DNA from: Cenococcum geophilum 1.58
Taxonomy: Eukaryota; Ascomycota; Dothideomycetes; Gloniales; Gloniaceae
Assembly: GCA_001692895.1 (NCBI GenBank)
Contig: KV748210.1
Coordinates: forward strand, 1,240,001 to 1,304,000
Direction of reading: 5' to 3'
DNA: 64,000 nt
The notes below the pieces were generated by a model. That model searched no databases and was not told where the DNA came from. It saw only the letters and a program-made list of their open reading frames with translations. The first letter of the stretch is position 1, and every line of letters starts with the position of its first letter. Shown here one piece after another: positions 44,311-54,057 of the stretch. Position numbers and translations under genes: made by a program.

Positions 44311-46104
44311 CATAAGTAACACCACTAAAGACGCGTCTACCTCTATCTTCAATTCCCCAGTATCTACTAGTTTAACCCACAACTTTAACTACTACCCCTT
44401 AACTTAAGCAAGCGTAAGATCCCCTTGCTTCGCAATCCAATAACCTTTAAACTCTGCTATAGCAAGATTAGGTACCACGCCCTATTCTATTAAGCTCTAT
44501 ATTCCCACTATAGCCTATAATATAATTTTAATATGGCCTAGCGCTACTTAGAGGTATTCTAAAGTTGCTTAAAGAGCTTATAAAACTCTATTCGGACTAG
44601 GAGAAGAAGTTTAGTAGGGAATTGTATAATATCCTTAATTTAAAGCTATATATCTTCTATAACTATTGCTAGAAGTATTAATATTAAATCCTAAACCTAC
44701 CTAGACCACCACGCAATAAATAAGCTTAACTACGATTATTAGAAGAATACTAAAGAGAATACAGTCTTTGGGATTAGGTTATTAGTGCCTATAAAGGTAT
44801 TAACAAGTACAGTCTTACATTATATAACCTAGCCACTATATTTAAGGGTATATATGCTTAGTTATAATTAGTAGTAGGTATAGAAGTACATACCTAAGGG
44901 ACACAATAATACTATACGCAAACTGTTCCTTAGAAGCAAAAAGACAATTAAAATAATACCAAGCAGCACGACTAGAATTGGACCGATTATATATATAGAG
45001 GACCCCAAAAAGGTACCTAGCGTAGTTTATATTTATATAGAGGAGGATACTAAAGTAGAGGAAACTACTATAGTAGATATCGTAACCACCGGCCACCCTA
45101 AAAGAAGCTTAAGCTCGTAGATACTAAGTCTCCTAGCTTCTAGAACAACATTATAGCCTAGTATTATAGCTTTCTTACTATATAGGAAGGAGTAGAAGAT
45201 CTTCTAGATAATAATATAGGAGAAGTTAACTATATAGTGATAAGTATAGAGATTAAGGAGGAATATAATACATATTTTACGGAGTTTAGAGAAGTTAACG
45301 GTACCTAGACCGTAGCTATCTTAAATAACCAGTCCACCTAGTACACTATCACTAGTAAGAATATCTTTAAGATGTTACCGCTACAGTTACTAAAGACCTT
45401 AGTATTTATATTTAAGGACCAATATTTATTAGAGGTCTTCTAGGGCAGTATACCAGACAGCGGAGCTACAGGTGTATTAACTACTAGTTAACCTCAGTTC
45501 TAAGCATTACAAAAGCTTAATATTAGTGTCTAACTTAACACTACTATAGCTAGAGCCTATAAGATCCGATTCGGTAAAGGCACTATATTACCCTAAGGCA
45601 CTATCCAAGTTCCTACCCCGCTAGGCACTATTACCTTCTATATTATCCTAGTAAATATACCGTTCTTATTTTATATCTAAGATATAGATAAAATAGGTAT
45701 TAAGCTAGACAACTTTTAAAATATAAAGATCTAAGGTAATAAGATTATCCTAGTTATACGAAAATGGGGCTATCTATAGATGTTACTCCACTAACCAGAA
45801 TATAGTATTACCTAGAGTCATTTAACTAAAATAGATACTCTATTACTATCCGTTACTAAAAGAGATAAAGCAATCTATATAACTACTAAGGAAGTTTATT
45901 ATCTCTAAGCAGAGCGCTAGGTTAAAGATACGCTTGCTATAAGAAACAGCTCAAATACCATATCCGTCTACCTAGTCTTAGGTAATATACGGTAATATGC
46001 GGCAATCTATAGCAATCTGCCTGGTACTACCTAGTACTATCGCTAGTACCGTACTACTACCCAACTAGACAATAAATATGCTACGCCTATAGTCCAACCA
46101 ACTA

Positions 46105-46365
46105 AATAATCGCGCTAATACGCCTACGATCTAACAACCAATTAATAGATCGAGCTCTAAATATTCGACCTACTATTACTACCTAATACTAGCACCGCAT
46201 TGCCATCAGAACCGACACCTTACTGCTCTACCTATAGCTAACTAACTAAATAATTGCGCTAATATACTTGCGATCTATAAACCAGATAATAATAGCGCTA
46301 ATATGCCTGCTATCTATAAATCAGACAATAATTACGCCAATACGCATATAATCTACCACCGGCAA
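46105..46365 (+). repeat. 39-bp repeats inside the Copia-type element
   Basis: Units starting AATAATNRCGCYAAT begin at 46105, 46249, 46288 and 46327; the last three are directly adjacent (period 39, 13 codons). They lie between the protease-like and integrase-like parts, where intact relatives would carry other coding sequence. Confidence 0.7.
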
Positions 46366-46841
46366 ACCGATAGACGAGCTCTATATTTAACCGACTATCG
46401 CTACCTAACGCTTACACTATACTGCTATCTAAATTAACAAGCTCCGCCCGCGTAAGCTCCGCTAGCTTCACCCTCTACTTTTAATACGTCAACAAAGCCT
46501 ATATATTAGTGGTTTTACCTATAAAAGAAGAATTGCTAGAAAGTAGGAATAGAGTCTAATTAATACCATAATGCCACTACGCCGTGTATATGAGATTATT
46601 TCCTAAGAACTGGATAGCGCTACTAGAGAGCTCACCTTACAGATAGCTGTTAAGGCTGTTAACAATTCAAGGTTATAATAGTTTAAGGCTTACTACTTAG
46701 TTAACCACCATTTCTTTAGCAAATTCTGGGTTTAGCGAGACTTATATATATAATGGTATATAGTAAGATAGGAGGATAAAAGTATTTCTTTTAAATAACG
46801 ATCAGTTCTTATCTTAGGCCATAAAAAGAAAGAACTGCCTG

Positions 46842-47039
46842 TGTCGGAATAGTTATATATAGCACTAGACCACGCCAAGCAAGGTAAAGCGAAGCGAAGC
46901 GAAAGGGGCCTTAAGCCCCTTCTCCTTTGCAGAGCTTCTACCTAACATCAATCAAATCAATTATTATCGTATCAACCAGCAAAGACTGTTTAACTACGAT
47001 TCTGGCCTACTTAAGTAGGTATCCCTAGTAATACCAACA
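46842..47039 (+). repeat. 3' LTR of the 42835-47039 element
   Basis: 198 bp, TGTCGGAATAG to ATACCAACA, followed by the ATTAT target duplication. Confidence 0.9.
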
Positions 47040-47870
47040 ATTATAGAATAGGCCTAATATTCCCAACAATCCCTTTGCTAGTACTATCGCCATTATTATA
47101 AATTTAAAGGTAGCTTTAATAAATGCGAGAATAATAGTATAGACTGTTATAAATATAGTAAATAAAATATAAAAGACTTTTCTCTACCGTTCCTAGTGTA
47201 CTATAGTCCTTCCTTTTATCCTTTGTCTTACTATACTATATACTTACCTTCTTATTACTACTTGCCGACCACTATTCCCGTATAGAGAGCTTAGCAAGTG
47301 TTATTGGTTTATTCTTTATAGTGGTAGCTATATACTAGTCGCTAATATACCTATATTTCTTTACCTTAGTCATTCTATTATAGTTCTAGATCGATTTTAT
47401 ATATCTTTTATATATAGAGCACTAGATTTCTAATCTAAAGAGCTTGCTATTGTCCCTATATAGAATGCTATAAAATATATAGGAGGGTACGGTGTCTCTC
47501 AGATGGAAAGTCACTATTGGGGAGAGGGATATATAAGAGAAAGGCGGACTGTACTGTAGATGGAGCCTCTAAGAAGTTAAAAAAAATAAGAAATTTCTTA
47601 TAAGAAAAGACTTTTATAATTACGTTTTTGTTTTCTAGCGTTAAGAATTAAGGCGTTAATTATAATTTCCTTAGCTTAGTATTATTTTTCTATCTAGTTG
47701 CTTCTATATCAAGAGTATCTTATTATTATTTATATATATATTAGATTAAAGTTAAAAACTCGCTTTATAGTAAGCTTAATAAGTCCTCTACCTTGTATAC
47801 TTGTTAGTAATAAGTTAGCCGCCCTGTAACTCGCTTCTGATATCTATATACCACTTAACGAAACACCTAT

Positions 47871-48122
47871 TCTACTTTTTAATACTTATACTACTTATAA
47901 AGCGTTTATGCTAGCCTATATTTGCTATTAAGCATACTAAAGTAATTCTTGCCGACCGTTATCTTATATCCTTATTCCGCTTAATAGAATATATCTTCTA
48001 CTTCTTAATACCTCTGCTGCTTATAAAGCGTCTATACTAGCCTATTTTTGCTATTAAGCGTACTAAAGTAATCCTTACTAACTGTTATCTTACGTCCTTA
48101 TACCGTTTAATAGAATATCGCG
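47871..48122 (+). repeat. Tandem duplication, two 126-bp units
   Basis: Both units begin TCTACTT-TTAATAC and end TTAATAGAATAT; they share long blocks such as GCTATTAAGCRTACTAAAGT and the TTATAAAGCGTYTATRCTAG block. They differ mostly by transitions. Confidence 0.8.
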
Positions 48123-49272
48123 CTGTCTATATTTACTTATGCTTACACTTCTACTATTATATATTAAGCGTGTATAAAGGAATAGAGTTTAAGCTAGAGG
48201 CTAGCTAGATGCGAAAGTAGGGTTAGGGCTTAGGGGATTGTAGTTAGACCTAAAGTTTATATAGCTTAGTTTAAACTAGATCCTATACTTATTCTATATT
48301 ACTTATAATAATATCTAGATATATAACTAATAGTGCAGGATACGTTGTCTTGCTATTTATTACTACTTTAGTCTTTAACCTTAGCCTTACTTATATCTAC
48401 CTTCTCTTTATTTTATAATATTGGCGCTTAGGCTATTAGATTTATATACCTAATATATTATAGTAATAAAAGTACTTTAATACCGCACTGTTGTTTAACA
48501 CTTAACTTAGTTTAGTAAAACGATTGCTAAATGGTCTGCTTCTAGGGCGGCAAAATCTTAGTAACGCGGTTAGAGGGGAAGCTAATTTCGTAAGCGGCTA
48601 TAGTATTAAGCCAAACGGCTTAATGGTCTTAGTGTCTAAGAGTGTAAGTATAAGAACTAATATTTTTAGTTCCAGCTTAAATTGCAATTCTTAGAGGCTA
48701 GATACTAATTCTAGTTTAGGATATAGGCTAATTAACTATAGTAAAAAGGGCGTAATTCTAAAAACTGGATCCAGTTCTAAACTAGATCCTATTTTTAGAA
48801 ATATGTTAATTAACTACTATAAAAAGAGGTTAACTATATCTATATTTGGTATATTAAGTTTAGCTTATTTTAGGACTAGCTATATAATTATTTATAGGCG
48901 CTTATATAACTAACTCTATAGTTAACCTGCTTAGGCCCTTTAGCCTTACTATATAAGAGCCTTACGTGTTATAGAATAAACTAAAACTAATAGGCATAAC
49001 TAGAAAACGCTACCTCCTGGCACTTTTGGGTTATTATAGCTTAGTATTTAACTAAGCCCTACAAAGCCTTAGTCTAAGCCATATTAGATTAGCTTAACTT
49101 TTCTACGCCCAATCTTTAATCCTCCCTGCATTTCCTTACACCTTACTTCTTTCCTTGCACTTTTCTCCCTAGTTATTTCCTTATTGCAAGATACGCCTAA
49201 TATATCCTTAACCTCCCTATACTTACTTATATCTCTACTATTATACTATTTATCTCTTTAATATCCCCTTAT

Positions 49273-49295
49273 TACCTACCTACCTACCTACCTAC
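49273..49295 (+). repeat. TACC microsatellite
   Basis: About six units of TACC just upstream of the FunK1-like gene, in a CT-rich leader-like region. Confidence 0.85.
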
Positions 49296-49319
49296 TATAT
49301 TAGTCCTCCTAATATAGCT

Positions 49320-51820
49320 CTTAGCGCGTTATCCTATAATAGCAAATCTTTTTAGATTAGAAATAATTAAAATAAAACCTATTAGAGAGGGACTAAATAG
49401 TTTTTATAATTTATTTAACTTAATTTATAAGGATCTAGGTGTCTCTAACTCTTTAAATATATTACATTAGATAAGTAATAAAGGTAACTATTAATTTACC
49501 TAGTATAAGCTCTATCTAACGCTTATAGAACTAAAGGATATTTTACTTAATTTAATACTTACTCTATAGAGCCTTCCTACTTCTTATTTATTACTATCTA
49601 ATAGTAGCAATAAAAACCTTCTTGGTAATCTATTAAGACTTAATTTAGCAGTTAACTCCAATAGCTTTAATATTAAATAGTCTCTACCTCTCCTAAATGT
49701 AATCCTTTATATTAAGCCTAACAAGATTATCTAGAAGAAGGTATACGCTACCGTAATAGAGTCTACACCTCATTCCTAACTACTACCACTTTATATTTAA
49801 TAAACCCCACATATATATAGTACAGGTAGCTTTACTAACTCGTCCGAATATAGGAAATACGTAGATTATATTCTAAAGGAGGAGCTAGGCCCTCTTTATA
49901 TAGGGATTCCTAGCTTATAGAAAGTATTCTTTAGGGAAGTAAACGGTCTTAAAGAGGTAAGTACTGCTGTTTTTAAGAAATGCAAGGAAGGGGACAATCC
50001 ACTATATGCTAAGGGCGGCTAGTATAGCTGGCCTAAAAGTATAGAGCAAGATAGTATCCTAGAGTGGTTTAATAACCTAATTAAATTATTTTTAGGCTTT
50101 ATAGAGGAGTATAGGTCCGCCCTAAAGATATAATAAACGCTTATTATATATATTAAGCAGCCCTTATAAGGATCTACAGCAAAGTAAAAGCTAGATATTA
50201 GTTTTATAGATAATCTAATAGCTAGCAAAGGCTCTTAATACTATTAGTTATATATACTTATACTAGGAGAGCTAAAGGGTAATCTAAATACCAATATAGC
50301 CTTATAGGCATAGTTTAATTTAGGAAAATATATAAGAGAAGTCTTCACCGCTTAGGACACTCGTCGCTTTATCCTAGGCTTTACCCTCTATAGATCTATT
50401 ATATAGCTATAGTAGTATAACTAGGTAGGAGGCATTATATTATTACTATTTAATATTAATAAAGATAGACTATAATTAACCTTAGTAATATTAGGATTTC
50501 TCTAGATAAATAAGGAGCAGCTTAGGTTTAACCCTACTATTCTAATATTAGATAGTAAATAATATATTAAGGTCGTGCGCAATAATTAGACCGAGCGTCT
50601 TATCCTTAACAAACCTATAAAGTAGGCACGCTATATTACTAGTTAAGCGACTACTTACTAGAAAGTATATTTTAAGAGGGACGCCTCTAGGATACCCCTT
50701 ATTATTAAAGACTTATAGTAGTACCTACAGTATAAGGAAGAAGGTAAACTGCTACGTAAGGTAATAGAGAAAGAAGTGGTTAATATAGCTAGGTACTATT
50801 ACTATAAGATAGTTTATATAGGTGGTAAGGAAAATAATATTTATAATAATATCTATAAGGGGCTAGGTATTATAAAAGCAACAAACCATAAGCTAGAAGA
50901 TTTAATAATACCTCTAGGACTAGCTAAAGTAAAAATTAGTATAAGGAAAGGCCGAAGTTCTGGCAGAAAGAGGTTGTCCAGCTATACTAACGCCCTATTA
51001 CCGCCCAGCAAGTATATATATTTAGGCTCTCCCCCTAAAGGTAGAAGGCGCCTTATAACCCTAAATTAAGTATATTAATATATTATTACTAAGGACTATA
51101 GAAAGCCTCTTTATAAGGCAAGCTCTTAGACTATAATACTTACTATACTAGAGGGTGGCATTAAAGAATATAAGTCTTTATATACACGGGCTAGTATTAT
51201 CTAATATAATATTTTAATAGGCAATCTTATAATAAATAAGGAAGATAATAATCCTTCTTAGCCGGCATTCTTAATTAATTTTAATCTTACAATTAAAGAG
51301 TAGTAGGAAGGGCCTTTAGGAGCGCGGGGTAAGACTAGTATAAGAGTATTTATAGTAATTAGAGTGCTCCTAGGTAAGATATACTTAGCTTAGTATAATT
51401 TTAAGCTATTCTTTTAGGTACTATTTTAGATATATATTTACTATAATAGACCTAATAAGAAAGATAATATTATTAATAGATTTAATAAGTGGAATTCTAT
51501 AAATATAGAAGAGCTAGCTAAGATAAAGAAAGGAGAAGTGGATAATAAAGGGAAGAGGATTTTCTTAAAACTGCAGGTAATAACTTTTTACTATACTATT
51601 AACCACTAATCTCTTAGGTTAATAGATTGCGGAAAGTATTATTTCTAGGTAGTAGGAGGCAAAAGAGAAAGAATAAAAAACTTCCTTCTTAAATAAAGGA
51701 GGTGCTTTAGAAAGTAAGGAAGGATTTAAAGGTACTAGCAGAGTAGATAGAATAATATTTTATTATCCTATACTCTTCTACTATATAAGTTAAAGTTTTA
51801 TAGAGATCTAGGCGGCTAAG
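49320..51820 (+). pseudogene. FunK1-type fungal protein kinase gene, RIP-degraded
   Basis: The plus strand carries the characteristic layout of FunK1 kinases (fungal-specific, about 700-800 residues). There is an N-terminal region from about 49330; a central block RFILGFTLY...NKDRL..TLVILGFL near 50370-50500; VVNIARYYYYK (50777-50810); a basic Ser-rich insert SSGRKRLSSYTNALLPPSK (50957-51013); KASS...ILEGGIKEY (about 51120-51170); the catalytic-loop area (51196-51240, NILIGNLIIN, where HRDISxNN is expected); the metal-binding area FLINFNLTIKE (51268-51300); and a C-lobe block NRFNKWNSINIEELAKIKKG (about 51473-51533). Key catalytic residues are altered by RIP-type changes and stops are frequent, so it is dead. 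FunK1 genes are often amplified in repeat-rich fungal genomes. Confidence 0.8.
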
Positions 51821-52024
51821 GCTAGGTAGTAGCCTTAGTTAAAATATATATATAATAGTATAGGGCAAGTCGCCTAGGCTAAATAAACCCGGGAAAGTAG
51901 ATAACCTAATCTTCCGCTAGATTATTAGGTCCCTATACCCTACTATTTTATATAGGCTTTAAATTTCTATAAAATATATAACCCACTCTCTAGCCTATTA
52001 GAAGCTACCTTATACCGCCTAAAT

Positions 52025-52400
52025 AGGGGCTATAGAAGAGTTAATCCCCTATTCTAACTAATCCCCTATTTAAATAAGTCCCCTACTTAAATAAATTCCC
52101 TATAGGAGCTAATGCCTATATATTTTGCCGCCCTATAGGAACTAATCCCCTACTCCTAATAATCCCCTATAGGATATAATCCCCTATAGGATATACTCCC
52201 CTATAGAATCTAATCCCCTACTTTAAAAAATCCCCTACAGGTACTAATACCTATATATTCTATCACCCTATAGGAACTAATTCCCTATAGCTTATATTCC
52301 TATATAGCTTTTACTCCCCTATAGGAGCCTATAACTACTTTTCCTCTCCCCTATAGTAACTAATACCCTATAGCTTCTATTCTTCTATTTCTAGATCTAT
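52025..52400 (+). repeat. Irregular minisatellite of AATCCCCTATAGGA-type units
   Basis: The word CCCTA or CCCCTA recurs some fifteen to twenty times in about 375 bp, usually followed by TAGGA or TTTAA and preceded by AAT or ACT. Unit length varies (about 16-25 bp). The plus strand is very poor in G outside TAGGA. No coding is evident. Confidence 0.6.
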
Positions 52401-52963
52401 TAATAATTTACCTACGCTATAGCCTACTATATAGGCCTTATTTTATAGGAGTAAATAAGTATATAGGCTTATATCCTTATAGGAATAGAAGCTATCTATA
52501 ATTACAATTTTAAGAATTAATAAATACTAATGCTATTAGCTATAAAATCTATAAAACGTATTTGCTAATACTCTATATATATAAGCAAATCTATATATAT
52601 AAGTTTAAATTCTTAACTAATCTAGCGCCTTTAAAGTTACTTTTAAAATCTTAGTTTAATATAAGAGCCATTCTTAAATGCTTATATTATTAGGTAAAAC
52701 CTAAGTAGATAGTTATATAGCCGTAAGGTATAGGCGACCCTAGGGCGACCCAGGGGTAACTCGCCCATGAGGCACGTGCGCTATACGTGCCTAGGGAAAA
52801 CCCTTCCTACCTTATATACAGACTCCTCCTTTTCCCTAAAGGATTTGTCTCTATCTATAATATACCCTATTATTCTATTATTAGACTCCCTATCTATATC
52901 CTTACCTTATATTTAAATCCTTACCAATCCCCTTAGGAGGATAGCCGGTTTAATTTTTCTATA
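52401..52963 (+). promoter_or_regulatory. Spacer with GC-rich promoter-like stretch before an unidentified ORF
   Basis: After AT-rich DNA, a GC-rich part at about 52725-52800 (with inverted GGCACGT/ACGTGCC words at 52766-52790) is followed by a CT-rich leader-like stretch to 52960. This looks like the 5' region of the gene that starts at 52964. Confidence 0.35.
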
Positions 52964-53851
52964 ATACCTCTAAAAAGAAAACCGACGCCTATACCTAATA
53001 GTAATACACTAGCAATACAACCGTAGAACGCCTTAGGATCTAGTATAGACGAAACCTCTAGAAGTACACTAGTAGTATCTAAGCTACCTCCTAAACCTTA
53101 AAATAATTAGATATCTATAAACGCTAGAGACTAGTTTAACTTATATATCTAGGCTGAATAGGAGCTTAGTAAGGTTACTAGCGTCCTACTTAATACCGCT
53201 AATATAAAGGAGCTAGATAAGCTGGCTAAGAAAATAGCTAACTTATAGAGCATTATTAATTTAATAAAGCCCTCCTGTTGCCTCTCTAGTAAATAGCACG
53301 AGTTATATAGCGAACGCATACGCTAAATAAATCTCAACGCCCTAGTTAAGAAGTCACTACCTAATATTAGCGGTACTACTTAATAGTATTTTAACTGGTA
53401 GATCGCCGCAGTTAAGAACCGATTTAAGATTAATAACGCTAACTATAACTATAAGCAACGCACGCGCTAGGCTATTAAAGGTCTTGTAAAAGGAAAGATA
53501 ATTGCCTAACTAGTTTATTGCCAGTTAGGTACTAAGGGTAAAGTCCTTTACTATAGGGTAAGTTTAAGACTATAGTCTAGGACTAGATTAGGAAGCATTA
53601 GCAAAATATTTATGCCTCCTAACAGTACTAACAGCTCCTAATAGCTCCTATTAGGGCTGTTAGGAGCTCTAGGAGACACTCACACTCGGCATCCTATTAG
53701 GATCCTATTAGGAGGCCGCTTAGACTACCCAGACCACCTAGACTACCCGGATTACCCGGACCACTAGGACCTCCAGGACCTTTAGGACTACTAGGACCAC
53801 TAGGACCTTTAGGACTACTAGGACCTCCAGGACCTCTAGAACTACTAGAAC
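52964..53851 (+). pseudogene. Unidentified ORF with a C-terminal collagen-like tract
   Basis: A plus-strand frame opens at 52964 (ATA where ATG would fit RIP) and reads about 200 codons of protein-like sequence with RIP-type stops. It starts PLKRKPTPIPNSNTLAIQP and contains KELDKLAKKIA near 53207. A GTAAGT at 53562 could be an intron donor. Further on (about 53700-53850) the sequence becomes a chain of Gly-X-Y triplets (GPLGPPGPLGLLGPLGPLG), a collagen-like repeat made of 9-bp DNA units. A solo LTR at 53852 cuts the tract, which resumes briefly after 54053. Between the two parts lie strong palindromes (53620-53690). The protein is not recognised. Confidence 0.4.
53620..53690. repeat. Palindromic cluster of AGGAGCTGTTAG/CCTATTAGG words
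   Basis: AACAGCTCCTAATAG at about 53629 faces CCTATTAGGGCTGTT just after it, forming a stem of about 15 bp with two mismatches. A second palindrome, CCTATTAGGATCCTATTAGG, lies at about 53672-53691. Confidence 0.6.
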
Positions 53852-54052
53852 TGTTACGGCTAGCTTCCTATAGGAGCGATCCGATAGATCAAGCAACAAT
53901 AAGGGGCTATGTATTGAGTAGACTAAGACGAGGAGAGAAGAAGAGGTATATACAGGAGGGAGAGTCGTGCTATATACTGTTGGGACGCTAAGCCCTTAGC
54001 CGAACTCCTGACTAAGCCCTATCCAGGTGACGGTAGAACACCAGCCGTTATA
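53852..54052. mobile_element. Solo LTR, second copy of the 25485-25686 family (201 bp)
   Basis: Starts TGTTACGGCTAG and ends CAGCCGTTATA, flanked by AGAAC on both sides (53847-53851, 54053-54057). It is highly similar to 25485-25686 along its length and shows slightly more transition changes. It interrupts the collagen-like tract. Confidence 0.85.
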
Positions 54053-54057
54053 AGAAC

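Larger units (their letters stand above)
42835..47039 (+). mobile_element. Short Copia-type LTR element (4.2 kb) with Gag, protease-like and integrase-like parts
   Basis: Two 198-bp LTRs (TGTCGG...AACA) and an ATTAT target duplication (42830-42834, 47040-47044) define a complete structure. The internal 3.8 kb contains a Gag-like region (about 43530-44050), a Gln/Pro/Leu repeat linker (44080-44310), a retroviral-type protease region with the block DSGATGVLTT (about 45460-45485), and near the 3' end a stretch ELTLQIAVKAVNNS (about 46620-46670) resembling the integrase region of fungal Copia elements. I find no reverse-transcriptase block, and the element is about 1 kb or more shorter than autonomous Copia elements, so it is probably a non-autonomous derivative. 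It is broken by many RIP-type changes. Confidence 0.75.
47045..49320. other. RIP-degraded DNA with a 126-bp duplication and a GC-richer patch
   Basis: No gene is recognised. A little-mutated patch lies at about 47485-47590 (GGTGTCTCTCAGATGGAAAG and following) and a tandem duplication at 47871-48122. From 49080 on, the sequence becomes CT-rich with a TACC microsatellite, resembling a promoter region for the kinase-like gene that follows. Confidence 0.4.

Noticed and set aside
44158-44382. Minus-strand ORF of 74 codons rich in Val/Glu/Leu
   Set aside because: Mirror image of the plus-strand Gln-Pro-Leu repeat inside the Copia-type element.
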